The notes beneath the pieces are model-generated. The model searched no databases. It was not told the origin of the DNA and saw only the letters and a program-made list of their open reading frames with translations. The position numbers and the translations under genes were made by a program. A DNA stretch of 64,000 nt from Niastella yeongjuensis (lineage in GTDB: Bacteria > Bacteroidota > Bacteroidia > Chitinophagales > Chitinophagaceae): contig NZ_FOCZ01000001.1 in NCBI RefSeq assembly GCF_900110245.1, forward strand, positions 496,001 through 560,000. Direction: 5' to 3'. Shown piece by piece: positions 1 through 7,963 of the stretch. Position 1 is the first letter of the stretch. Each line of letters starts with the position of its first letter.

Positions 1-1
1 G

Positions 2-814
2 GTAGATATTAAATCACTGAATGGAAAACAATTTGAACTGTCGCTAAAGATCCCGGCTTTCCTGAAGCCCTTTGAGTTTGATATCCGAACGTTGTTATCT
101 AAAAAACTCGGAAGAGGTACCATTGATTGTACCATCAGCCTTAAAGAAAGCGGCGCCGCCAAACCCGTAAGCATAAATACCGACCTGGCTAAAGCCTATT
201 ATCAACCCATTGCCGAATTATCAAAGGCATTGAACCTCGATCCCTCCCATATCTTAAGCACCCTTATTAAACTGCCCGAGGTGATCACTCCTACCGGTGA
301 TACCCTAACCGATGATGAATGGGCGCAATTTGAAAAAGTAATTGAAGCCGCTATGGCCAATCTTACCACGCACCGCCTGGAAGAAGGTAAAATAATGGAA
401 GCTGACCTGTTATTACGCATAACCAATATTCAAAAACAACAGGAGATCATCGCTACCCTGGAACCTTTACGTAAAACAAAGATCAGGGAAGGGTTAACCA
501 AGGTGTTGGAAGAAAATGTGGGGAAAGAAAACTACGATCCCAACCGCCTGGAACAGGAGTTGATCTATTATATTGAAAAAATAGATGTTAGTGAAGAACA
601 GGTTCGCCTTACCACCCATTGCGAATATTTTAAAGCCATTCTGAATGAACCAGAAGAAGGAAAAGGTAAAAAACTGTCGTTTGTACTGCAGGAAATAGGC
701 CGTGAAATAAACACCACCGGCGCCAAAGCCTACGATTCTTCCATTCAGAAATGTGTAGTACTGATGAAAGACGAGTTGGAAAAAGCAAAAGAACAGGTGT
801 TGAACGTATTGTAA
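2..814 (+). CDS. yicC: YicC family endoribonuclease (5' end outside window)
   Basis: The reading frame is open from base 2, so the N-terminus lies outside the window; the visible 270 residues are the bulk of a protein usually near 290. The first residues (VDIKSLNGKQFELSLKIP) match the conserved N-terminal YicC block. The C-terminal DUF1732 signature is clear: RLTTHCEYF, then FVLQEIGREINT, then a K-x-Y-D-S region. A TTG at 92 would cut into the N-terminal domain and is not the start. YicC proteins are stress-related endoribonucleases acting on structured RNA and sRNA; that function is known from other bacteria and inferred here. In many genomes yicC sits next to gmk, but here gmk is 42 kb away. 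Confidence 0.9.
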   Translation, partial: VDIKSLNGKQFELSLKIPAFLKPFEFDIRTLLSKKLGRGTIDCTISLKESGAAKPVSINTDLAKAYYQPIAELSKALNLDPSHILSTLIKLPEVITPTGDTLTDDEWAQFEKVIEAAMANLTTHRLEEGKIMEADLLLRITNIQKQQEIIATLEPLRKTKIREGLTKVLEENVGKENYDPNRLEQELIYYIEKIDVSEEQVRLTTHCEYFKAILNEPEEGKGKKLSFVLQEIGREINTTGAKAYDSSIQKCVVLMKDELEKAKEQVLNVL

Positions 815-818
815 AAGT

Positions 819-860
819 TACCGGTTACCGGTTATCCCGCAAAACGGGTAACCGGCAACT
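819..860 (+). repeat. GTTACCG heptad repeat folding into a hairpin after yicC
   Basis: Starting four bases after the yicC stop, the heptad GTTACCG occurs twice followed by GTTATCC. The stretch 828-839 (CCGGTTATCCCG) pairs with 845-855 (CGGGTAACCGG) around a short A-rich loop. There is no T-tract on the plus strand, so this is a stable 3' hairpin rather than a textbook terminator. Confidence 0.5.
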
Positions 861-899
861 GGAAACCTGTATCTGCTTATCTTTACAAAAATTTTTCGC

Positions 900-1394
900 T
901 TGAAAAAAAGGATCGTTACCTATAGTTCGTACCTCCTGCTTCTTACTTCCTGCTTCCTGCTCCCCGCTTGTGGCAAAGTAGATGTTTTTGAAAGGAATGC
1001 CACCATACCCCAGCAGTCCTGGAGCAGTAATTTTAAGCCTGAAATTGCCTTCAAAATAAACCCCGAAGACACATTAAACCGCTATAATATTTTTATTGTT
1101 ATCCGGCATACAGATGCTTACCGCTATAAAAACATCTGGATCAACGTACATACCGAATCACCCGGTGGTGTTGTAAATAACCAGCCCCTTAACCTGCAGC
1201 TGGCTACCGATAACAAAGGCTGGCTGGGCAGTGGTATGGATGATATCTTTGAACACCGTATTCAAATTACATCGCCGCAAAATCCCGAACGGTTAAGCGC
1301 AGGTACTTATCGCTTTAAACTCGAAAACATTATGCGGGAAGACCCCTTGAAGAACGTAATGAATGTTGGTATCCGGCTCGAAAAAGCAAAATAG
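900..1394 (+). CDS. gldH: Gliding motility lipoprotein GldH
   Basis: A 164-residue lipoprotein with a TTG start (MKKRIV), a hydrophobic signal region and a lipobox LLPAC (Cys24; an alternative is LTSC at Cys18). The mature part begins with the GldH-like pattern of a short Val-Phe-Glu segment, then YNIFIVIRHTDAYRYKNIW, and a C-terminal GTYRFKLENIMREDPL, which is typical of the family. GldH is needed for Bacteroidota gliding and type IX secretion and is thought to sit in the cell envelope. The signal-peptide codons (932-963) are a pyrimidine-rich 7-bp repeat, reported separately. The two-component pair follows 19 bp downstream on the same strand. Confidence 0.85.
   Translation: MKKRIVTYSSYLLLLTSCFLLPACGKVDVFERNATIPQQSWSSNFKPEIAFKINPEDTLNRYNIFIVIRHTDAYRYKNIWINVHTESPGGVVNNQPLNLQLATDNKGWLGSGMDDIFEHRIQITSPQNPERLSAGTYRFKLENIMREDPLKNVMNVGIRLEKAK
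932..963 (-). repeat. Heptad repeat inside the gldH signal-peptide coding region
   Basis: On the minus strand this stretch reads as consecutive GCAGGAA, GCAGGAA, GTAAGAA, GCAGGAG units. It belongs to the same purine-rich 7-bp class found after stop codons elsewhere in the window. On the plus strand it encodes the Leu-rich core of the GldH signal peptide. Confidence 0.55.
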
Positions 1395-1413
1395 GTATTC
1401 ATAAGTTGGCCCC

Positions 1414-2403
1414 ATGGACGTATTTACCAAAAAGCGATTGGCTGCTGCCAGTATTGTATACTGGTTGCTGCTGGGTTACATAGTAGTAGCACTGGTATGG
1501 TGGTTTATTGCCCTGCAACGGCAAAATCACCAGATGATCAGTTATAAGATGAGTGAACTGAAAATGGATGATCCCACCTTTCAGGCCAAATACCAGTTAC
1601 TGGTTCAGGAAAAACACATCAAAGAAATACGCAACATTGGCGAAGGATCAATTTTTCTGGCTGTTATATTAATCGCCTCCATTTTTGTTTACCAGGCCGT
1701 ACGCCGCCAGATCCGCTTACAAAACCAGCAGGAAAACTTTATGATGGCCATAACGCATGAGTTAAAAACACCCATCGCTATTGCCAAGCTGAACCTCGAA
1801 ACCCTGCTTAAATATTCCCTGCCCGAAGAAAAGAAACAAAAAATGCTGCAGGCCACCCTGCAGGAAACCAACCGGCTGAATACCCTGGCCAGTAACATTT
1901 TGGTAAGTTCGCAACTCGAAGGAGGCCGCTACCGCATTTCAAAAGAAGAACTGGACCTTTCAGACCTGGTAAAAACTACCTATAACGACTTCCTCAACCG
2001 GTTCCCCGACAGAACATTTCACAGCGAAATAGAACCGGAAATAGATATTGACGGTGATCCCTTACTGTTACAGATCCTGGTGAACAACCTCATTGAAAAT
2101 GCCATCAAATATTCCCCCAAAGAAGGCATTATCAACTGCAAACTGAGCCAAAAGAACAAAACCATCCTGTTTCAGGTACAGGATGAAGGGGCCGGTATAC
2201 CCGATGATGAGAAGAAACGGGTGTTTGAAAAGTTTTACCGCATAGGCAATGAAACCACCCGCACCACCAAAGGCACCGGTTTAGGGCTCTACCTTTGTAA
2301 AAAGATTGTAGAAGATCATCACGGACACATCAAGGTCGCTGATAATTTACCCAGAGGCAGTAATTTTATGGTAAGTTTTACTGTAAAACATGCCCATGAG
2401 TAA
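1414..2403 (+). CDS. Two-component sensor histidine kinase
   Basis: A 329-residue inner-membrane kinase. Two transmembrane helices (about residues 11-34 and 78-95) bracket a short extracytoplasmic loop of about 40 residues. These are followed by a HisKA domain with the phospho-acceptor His115 in ITHELKTP and a HATPase domain with an N-box (NNLIENAIKY), G1 (DEGAGIP) and G2 (GTGLGLYL). The small sensor loop suggests it senses the membrane or a partner protein rather than a bulky ligand; this is inference. It overlaps the response regulator gene by 14 bp, so the two are almost certainly co-translated. The stimulus is unknown. Confidence 0.93.
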   Translation: MDVFTKKRLAAASIVYWLLLGYIVVALVWWFIALQRQNHQMISYKMSELKMDDPTFQAKYQLLVQEKHIKEIRNIGEGSIFLAVILIASIFVYQAVRRQIRLQNQQENFMMAITHELKTPIAIAKLNLETLLKYSLPEEKKQKMLQATLQETNRLNTLASNILVSSQLEGGRYRISKEELDLSDLVKTTYNDFLNRFPDRTFHSEIEPEIDIDGDPLLLQILVNNLIENAIKYSPKEGIINCKLSQKNKTILFQVQDEGAGIPDDEKKRVFEKFYRIGNETTRTTKGTGLGLYLCKKIVEDHHGHIKVADNLPRGSNFMVSFTVKHAHE

Positions 2404-3097
2404 TAAACCATCCATATTACTGGTTGAAGACGAAGAAAATCTGCACGAAGCATTGAAGCTGAACCTTGAACTGGAACAGTATGAGATCACCTCTGCCTAT
2501 ACAGGCAGCGAAGCCCTGCAAAAAATACAAAGTGAATACTTCGACCTCATTATACTCGATGTTATGCTGCCCGATGTAGACGGCATCAGCATAACCGAAA
2601 CCGTTCGCGTGCAAAATAACCACGTGCCCATTCTTATCCTCAGCGCCAAAAACACGAGCTCAGACCGGGTATTGGGTTTAAAAAAAGGCGCCGATGATTA
2701 TCTTACCAAACCCTTCAACCTCGAAGAGCTGTTATTACGGGTACAGAAACTCATTGACAAGAACAAAAAGATGCAGGATAAGGACACCGTAGGTGATACT
2801 TATCAATTTGGTGGCCATACTATTGATTTTAACGCCCAGGAAGCACTTACAAAAGAAGGACAACGCATTCAGCTTAGTAAAAAAGAAGCCATGCTGTTAA
2901 AGCTGTTATTTGAAAACAAGAACGATGTGGTGCCAAGAGAGAAGATCCTGCAAACGGTTTGGGGCTACAACGTGTACCCCACTACCCGCACCATCGATAA
3001 CTTCATATTGAACTTTCGCAAATATTTTGAATCTGACAGCCGTAATCCCCGCTACTTTCACTCGGTTCGTGGAGTTGGTTATAAGTATACGGAGTAG
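2390..3097 (+). CDS. OmpR/PhoB-family response regulator
   Basis: A 235-residue regulator. The receiver domain (about 8-122) carries the acidic pair in VEDEE, phospho-acceptor Asp57 in LILDVMLPD and the conserved Lys in LTKPF. A winged-helix Trans_reg_C domain (about 140-233) ends with the family pattern RTIDNFILNFRKYFE and VRGVGYKY. The ATG at 2390 lies inside the kinase gene; a second ATG at 2396 is an equally possible start. It is the cognate partner of the upstream kinase. Targets are not evident from the sequence. Confidence 0.94.
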   Translation: MPMSNKPSILLVEDEENLHEALKLNLELEQYEITSAYTGSEALQKIQSEYFDLIILDVMLPDVDGISITETVRVQNNHVPILILSAKNTSSDRVLGLKKGADDYLTKPFNLEELLLRVQKLIDKNKKMQDKDTVGDTYQFGGHTIDFNAQEALTKEGQRIQLSKKEAMLLKLLFENKNDVVPREKILQTVWGYNVYPTTRTIDNFILNFRKYFESDSRNPRYFHSVRGVGYKYTE

Positions 3098-3115
3098 TTT
3101 GACAAGTTGATGGCC

Positions 3116-4936
3116 TTACACCTTCATTTCCGCCAATTGCGTCAACAAACCTTCCGCCTTACTTATCAGGGCTTCCATACTTTTAGTGGATTGATCGGGG
3201 GTATATAATGCCCATTCGCATTCATCGAGCACAGCCGAGAAGTTGTGAATGGTATCGGCGGGCACTCCTTTTTCAGTTAGTAACTGAGTAGTATGATACC
3301 TGTTCAGTTTTGATGGCAATACCTGCCAGTTATCCCTTACGGTTTGCCAAAGCGCCTGTTGTACTTCCCGGTAAAACACCTGTTGTTGATTCCCTTCCAG
3401 TGCCAGCTTTGCATTTTTCAACAGACCGGCCACTATTTGTTGCGGCGTAGGTATTTCTTTCACCGGTGCGGGTGCAACAGCTTTTACTTTTTCCTTCTTT
3501 TTCGCATTGCGTAAGGAAACAACCTGATAGCCAATAGCAGCAATTATGGCCAGCACTATAACGCCAAACCAGTAATACTTTGGTTCAATACCTGAGTCCT
3601 GGCTAACAAGTGTACCAACAGCGGGGTCTGTCTTCTTAACACCCGGCAATACATGCATGGTAACGGAATCGCTGGTGGCCGTTTTGTATTTCTTTTCTTT
3701 GGGATCGTAATAAGGCAGGTGTACCACCGGAATTACATAGTTACCCGTATCGGGAGCGGCAAAAGAATATTCAAATGTTTTGGAACCGCTTAAGGGGAAA
3801 ACATACTTATTGAGGTTTTCTTTTACCGAAGGTTCAGCTGTATCAACGCCTTTGGGCCATTTTACAACGGGCGGCGTGAGCAACGACAGGTTTCCACTAC
3901 CGCTTACAGTTACCTGAATTTTTACCAGATCACCCTCGTGTATGGGAGCCGTGGGCGCTTTAACAGCCAGCGTAAACTGACCAACAGCGCCTGAATAATC
4001 AGCCGGTTGGTTGGCGGCAGGCAATGGTTTTACTGTAATGGTTACCGGGCCGGTTCGTAAAATAGTGCGATGGTCTACCGCCATGGGATACATTGGCGTG
4101 GCATTCAGGTTATTCATGGAGGGCGAACGCTTTTTGTTAGCCGGCTCATCGGTTTTTACAAAGTGAACAACACTTTCAATTTCGGCGGGGTCAAGTGTAT
4201 AGGATCCTTCCTGTAAGGGGAATAATTGAACTTTGCGCACCAGGTTGGTATAATACCACCGGCCGTCCAGTTTTTCGATCTCAGGTTTGCCATCATAGGC
4301 GTCAACCATTTCCATAACACTAAAACCGGTTAGGGAAGGCCGTTTCATAACCTGCGAATTGGCATTCAGGCGGGAATAGGCTTTATAAGTCACCATCAAT
4401 GGTTCACCAACATAGCAGGTGTTCTTGCTGGTTTCAACCCGCAAAAACAGGTTCTTTTCTATTTTGTCCTGGATATTATCACCCGGATGCAACATGGATT
4501 CTTCTTCCGTGTCGATATCGTCGGGGTTAATGTTGTTCATACCTGGCACACCAGCCTTTACGGCCACAGGTACTGCATTGGAACGCATTAGTTTTCCATT
4601 GATCACTGCCGTAGCACCAGGAACAACGAACTTTCCTTTTTTGGAAGGCATCAGCACAATGATTTTTGAATAGGTATCGAGCGCCCGGCCCTGTGCAAAA
4701 CTGCTTGTGCTGTAATCGAACATCTCAGCTATTTCAAAGTCCTTAAACCGCGGCACCTCAAATTGCCGGATGTTGTTGGCTCCTTCAATAATGTATTGTA
4801 CCTGAAAAGTTTGACGCATGGCAATGGTAGATTCACTAACCATGGTATAGAATTTCACCTGCGCCATCAAAGACCCGCTCAACAGGCAGCAAAATAGCCC
4901 CGCAAAAATGATATGTAGATATTTCCTGATACTTAT
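3116..4936 (-). CDS. batD: BatD-like outer-envelope protein (oxygen-tolerance family)
   Basis: From the first conventional start (TTG at 4882) the product has 588 residues. It holds tandem immunoglobulin-like BatD domains, a single C-terminal transmembrane helix (YYWFGVIVLAIIAAIGYQVV) and a cytosolic helical tail. That start would remove most of a well-formed signal peptide: the same frame is open back to ATA at 4936 and reads ISIRKYLHIIFAGLF, then CCLLSGSLMA before QVKFY, an ideal signal peptidase I site. I therefore place the start at about 4936 with a non-AUG codon, or assume an ATG-to-ATA change. BatD usually works with BatA/B/C and a MoxR ATPase; none of these is adjacent here. Confidence 0.75.
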   Translation of the reverse strand: MSIRKYLHIIFAGLFCCLLSGSLMAQVKFYTMVSESTIAMRQTFQVQYIIEGANNIRQFEVPRFKDFEIAEMFDYSTSSFAQGRALDTYSKIIVLMPSKKGKFVVPGATAVINGKLMRSNAVPVAVKAGVPGMNNINPDDIDTEEESMLHPGDNIQDKIEKNLFLRVETSKNTCYVGEPLMVTYKAYSRLNANSQVMKRPSLTGFSVMEMVDAYDGKPEIEKLDGRWYYTNLVRKVQLFPLQEGSYTLDPAEIESVVHFVKTDEPANKKRSPSMNNLNATPMYPMAVDHRTILRTGPVTITVKPLPAANQPADYSGAVGQFTLAVKAPTAPIHEGDLVKIQVTVSGSGNLSLLTPPVVKWPKGVDTAEPSVKENLNKYVFPLSGSKTFEYSFAAPDTGNYVIPVVHLPYYDPKEKKYKTATSDSVTMHVLPGVKKTDPAVGTLVSQDSGIEPKYYWFGVIVLAIIAAIGYQVVSLRNAKKKEKVKAVAPAPVKEIPTPQQIVAGLLKNAKLALEGNQQQVFYREVQQALWQTVRDNWQVLPSKLNRYHTTQLLTEKGVPADTIHNFSAVLDECEWALYTPDQSTKSMEALISKAEGLLTQLAEMKV

Positions 4937-5030
4937 GTTTTTATTATCTGCTTAACAACCGTAACAAATATAAATTTTGCCGGTTTAGGCCGGTAAACAT
5001 TGTAGCGTTAAAGGTGCGTTAATTGATGAG

Positions 5031-5107
5031 GGGCAAAAGGCAGAGGGCAGAAGGCAAAGATGCGCCAGCGGGTTCTTTTCTCTGCCTTTTGCCCTCTGCG
5101 TTCTGCC
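5031..5107. repeat. GGCAGAR heptad palindrome abutting the SDR stop codon
   Basis: Left arm 5031-5060 and right arm 5080-5107 are inverted copies of a purine-rich 7-bp repeat (24 of about 28 positions match when folded) around an 18-20 base spacer. The right arm touches the stop codon of the minus-strand SDR gene with no gap. In SDR sense orientation it reads GGCAGAACGCAGAGGGCA and onward. Confidence 0.7.
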
Positions 5108-5809
5108 TTAAAGATCACCTAATTGTGGTCTCAGTATAATCTCTTCCACACAAGCCTGGGGCGACAACTGAGCCGCTGTATAGATCATTTGCGCAATATC
5201 ATTGGCTTCCATAATACGTTTGGGATCAACGCCGCTGCCTGCCCAGGAATCGGTCATGGCCGCACCCGGATAAACAGCGGTAACTTTTATTCCAAAGGGC
5301 TTCATTTCTTCGCGCAGGTTGGTAGAGAAACCGGCCAGCGCATATTTGCTGATGCTATAGGCGCCGCCATTCGCATATGCTTTAAGCGACGCAATGGAAC
5401 ACATGTTAAAGATGTGACCGCTTTTTTGGGCAATCATGTGATCGATCACCGAGCGGGTTACATGGTACGCGCTGAACAAATTCACTGCCATCATGTGCTC
5501 CAGCGTGCCATCGGGCTCATTGTATACACTGCCGGGATCAAACAAACCGGCATTATTCACCAGCACATCGATGGAAAGCTGCAAACCCAGCACCCATTGG
5601 CCAAAGGCCTGCGCCTGCTCTTTTATGGAAATATCAAATGCTTTGGCTTTTACGGTTATGGCTGGATAAACAGTCATGAATTCCTGCACGGCATTGTACA
5701 ATGCCACTTCATTGCGGGAAGTTAAAATAAGATTGTGCCCGTTTTGTGCAAATACATGGGCGATGGCTTTGCCAAATCCTCTTGAGGCTCCGGTAATTAC
5801 AACATTCAT
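5108..5809 (-). CDS. Short-chain dehydrogenase/reductase
   Basis: The start is ATG at 5809 (MNVVITGASRGFG). A longer open frame back to 6007 runs through the divergent yjjG gene and is not part of the protein. The 233-residue product has the Rossmann glycine motif TGASRGFG (6-13), NNAG (85-88) and the catalytic set Ser138, Tyr151, Lys155 in YSISK, with PG after the active site. It fits the classical NAD(P)(H)-dependent SDR family; the substrate cannot be told. It is transcribed divergently from yjjG with only 44 bp between the two start codons. Confidence 0.92.
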   Translation of the reverse strand: MNVVITGASRGFGKAIAHVFAQNGHNLILTSRNEVALYNAVQEFMTVYPAITVKAKAFDISIKEQAQAFGQWVLGLQLSIDVLVNNAGLFDPGSVYNEPDGTLEHMMAVNLFSAYHVTRSVIDHMIAQKSGHIFNMCSIASLKAYANGGAYSISKYALAGFSTNLREEMKPFGIKVTAVYPGAAMTDSWAGSGVDPKRIMEANDIAQMIYTAAQLSPQACVEEIILRPQLGDL

Positions 5810-5853
5810 AATTGCTAAATTAATTACAAAACACATATTTTGTAACTTGCCGG

Positions 5854-6549
5854 ATGAAGTACCGGCATATCTTTTTCGACCTCGACCACACGCTCTGGGA
5901 TTTTGATGCCAATAGCCGCCAAACCCTCGAAGACCTCTATCTTTCCTTCGAATTACAAACAAGAGGCGTTCACAGTTTCGATAGCTTTTTTGAGCATTAT
6001 ACTGCACACAATGAAAAATTGTGGGACCGCTTCAGAAAAGGGTTTATAAAAATGGACGACCTGCGCTGGAAACGGATGTGGCTGACCCTGCTCGAATTTA
6101 AAATAGGAGAAGAAAAACTGGCCAGAGATATGGCTGCGCGTTTTCTGGACCTGTTGCCTACCCGCAAGTTATTATTTCCTTATACGGTTGAAATACTTAC
6201 CTACCTCACCAATAAAGGCTACAAGCTGCATTTGATCACTAACGGTTTTGAACAAATACAACACAGCAAATTGAAATACTCAGGGATCGATAGCTTTTTT
6301 ATTGAAGTGATCACTTCGGAAGGAAGCAGTTTGGTAAAACCCAACAAAGAGATCTTTGATTACGCTTTTCAAAAAGCAAAAGCTTTACCGGGAGAAAGTA
6401 TTATGATTGGCGATAATATAGAAGCCGATATCCAGGGCGCCATCAATGCCGGAATAGACCAGGTGTATGTAAACCACCTCCATATTGAACCGGCCATAAA
6501 ACCAACGTATACCGTGTATTCATTAAAAGAACTGGAAAATATCTTTTAA
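5854..6549 (+). CDS. yjjG: YjjG-family noncanonical pyrimidine nucleotidase (HAD)
   Basis: A 231-residue HAD hydrolase. Motif I is FFDLDHTLWDF with nucleophile Asp9 and acid/base Asp11; motif II is the Thr in LITNGF; motif III is the Lys in SSLVKPNKE; motif IV is MIGDNIEADIQGA. The cap is an all-helical insertion after motif I, as in the YjjG subfamily, which dephosphorylates aberrant pyrimidine nucleotides as a housecleaning step. It has its own divergent start region, and a strong hairpin follows the stop. Confidence 0.88.
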   Translation: MKYRHIFFDLDHTLWDFDANSRQTLEDLYLSFELQTRGVHSFDSFFEHYTAHNEKLWDRFRKGFIKMDDLRWKRMWLTLLEFKIGEEKLARDMAARFLDLLPTRKLLFPYTVEILTYLTNKGYKLHLITNGFEQIQHSKLKYSGIDSFFIEVITSEGSSLVKPNKEIFDYAFQKAKALPGESIMIGDNIEADIQGAINAGIDQVYVNHLHIEPAIKPTYTVYSLKELENIF

Positions 6550-6556
6550 ATAAAAA

Positions 6557-6580
6557 AGTCCCGACTCTACAGTCGGGACT
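6557..6580 (-). terminator. Intrinsic terminator between yjjG and psd
   Basis: A perfect 10-bp stem (AGTCCCGACT / AGTCGGGACT) with a 4-base loop. On the minus strand it is followed by a run of six T, so it terminates the psd transcript; on the plus strand it lacks a T-tract but may still limit read-through from yjjG. Confidence 0.85.
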
Positions 6581-6599
6581 CCCTTATATAAGTTTTCAT

Positions 6600-6615
6600 C
6601 TCTGCCTTCTGCCCT
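6600..6615 (-). repeat. GGCAGAR heptad remnant directly after the psd stop
   Basis: In psd sense orientation the bases just after TAA read AGGGCAGAAGGCAGAGA, two to three heptads of the same class as at 5031, 12003 and 12463. There is no gap between stop codon and repeat. Confidence 0.6.
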
Positions 6616-7272
6616 TTACACAGTAGCAATAACAGTAACACCGTTCTTCACCACTTCCTGCAATTTCACATTCACTTTAGTACCGAGTGGTAATAACATA
6701 TCTACGCGGCTACCGAATTTAATAAAGCCCATTTCAGCGGCCTGATCAACTTTTTGACCAACGCTCAGGTAGTTTACAATTCTTTTGGCCAGGGCGCCGG
6801 CAATTTGTTTTACCAGTACTTCGCCTTTTGCATAACGGATCACCACGGAATGACGCTCATTCTCTGTTGATGATTTGGGGTGCCAGGCTACCAGGTATTT
6901 ACCTTTGTGATATTGGTTATATACTACCTCACCAGCCACGGGTGTTCTGTTCTGGTGCACATTAGCCGGGCTCATAAATATAGAAACCTGTAATCTTTTG
7001 TCTTTAAAATACTCTTCATCATACACTTCTTCAATAACCACCACTTTACCATCGGCAGGTGCAATAACCAGGTTGCTGCCCTGGGTCAGTTTGCGGTTGG
7101 GCACCCGGAAGAAAGAAATAATGAATAACACTAAGCCAAGAGTAAGTACAAATATTAACCAGCTTAACCAGGCCATGGAGAAACTGATGAAATAAAACGA
7201 TGCCAGGTTAATAACAGCAAATAATATCGCGCTGATCAATATACTCTTATAGCCTTCTTTATGGATGGTCAT
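6616..7272 (-). CDS. psd: Phosphatidylserine decarboxylase, short type
   Basis: A 218-residue protein. Two hydrophobic helices (about 11-30 and 33-54) anchor it to the inner membrane. The C-terminal proenzyme motif is KFGSRVDMLLP, where self-cleavage between Gly187 and Ser188 would create the pyruvoyl cofactor. IAPADGKVV and FMSPANVHQNRTPVAG are further family blocks. It converts phosphatidylserine to phosphatidylethanolamine. It is the last gene of a minus-strand membrane-lipid cluster that contains cdsA two genes upstream, so the pairing supports the assignment. No phosphatidylserine synthase gene is visible in the window. Confidence 0.92.
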   Translation of the reverse strand: MTIHKEGYKSILISAILFAVINLASFYFISFSMAWLSWLIFVLTLGLVLFIISFFRVPNRKLTQGSNLVIAPADGKVVVIEEVYDEEYFKDKRLQVSIFMSPANVHQNRTPVAGEVVYNQYHKGKYLVAWHPKSSTENERHSVVIRYAKGEVLVKQIAGALAKRIVNYLSVGQKVDQAAEMGFIKFGSRVDMLLPLGTKVNVKLQEVVKNGVTVIATV

Positions 7273-7324
7273 TTAAAAATTTTAGGGGTCTAAATTACAA
7301 AATAGTATGCACTACGGTTAACAA

Positions 7325-7963
7325 TTATTTAATGGCCTGCGAAACGCCGAATTTATTCCATTGTTTGTTGGCAAAATCCAGAAACTCACCGGGCGCCTCT
7401 TCTTCAAACCTTTTTTCCACCACTTTTTCGCCACCCATCTTTTGAGATCCTTTTATAACTGAAGTAGTTCCTTTTATCGTGTACAGGTTTTGCCCTTCAT
7501 AAAACACCAGTTTCTTTTCCTCGGGACCGGGTTCAGATTTGCATCCTTTGGAAAGAATAAAACCCACTTCGGCCATGCCATCACCGTCAAGATCGGTAAT
7601 GGAAAGGGAATTGTAAAAGAAATCGAGCTTCACCTCAAAAGCGCACGCTTCCACTACTTCACTTATTTTCCATATTTCCTTAAACGAATTATCGGCCGTT
7701 TTTATGAAGTGATAGGCAAATATTTTTGCGCCGCGGGTAGCATCGTATACGTTCGACCAGTATACACCGGTTTGGGTAAGAATTACAACGTTTTCACCCC
7801 GTTTATCTTTCCAGTGCTTGCCATCTTTTATTTTGCCTTTGTACAATTTCTTATCTATCATACCAGGCTTGAATTCAAGCAAGGGTACCGGGAGTTCTTT
7901 GGGTGCAGGAGTACAGCTTAATAAAATGTAAACCAGGGTAATGATAAATAGGTAAAATTTCAT
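7325..7963 (-). CDS. Lipoprotein of unknown function
   Basis: I start it at ATG 7963 (MKFYLF), which overlaps the cdsA stop in an ATGA arrangement and gives a compact lipoprotein signal peptide ending ILLSC (Cys17). A start at 7990 would add nine residues and break this arrangement. The mature protein of about 195 residues is predicted to be mostly beta, and its middle part reads SLSITDLDGDGMAEVGFIL, which resembles an FG-GAP or Ca-binding loop. I do not recognise the family. Its translational coupling to cdsA and position before psd link it to the lipid cluster only by location. Confidence 0.8.
   Translation of the reverse strand: MKFYLFIITLVYILLSCTPAPKELPVPLLEFKPGMIDKKLYKGKIKDGKHWKDKRGENVVILTQTGVYWSNVYDATRGAKIFAYHFIKTADNSFKEIWKISEVVEACAFEVKLDFFYNSLSITDLDGDGMAEVGFILSKGCKSEPGPEEKKLVFYEGQNLYTIKGTTSVIKGSQKMGGEKVVEKRFEEEAPGEFLDFANKQWNKFGVSQAIK

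Noticed and set aside
5810-6007. N-terminal extension of the SDR gene
   Set aside because: It runs antisense through the conserved start of yjjG; the Rossmann motif begins right after ATG 5809.
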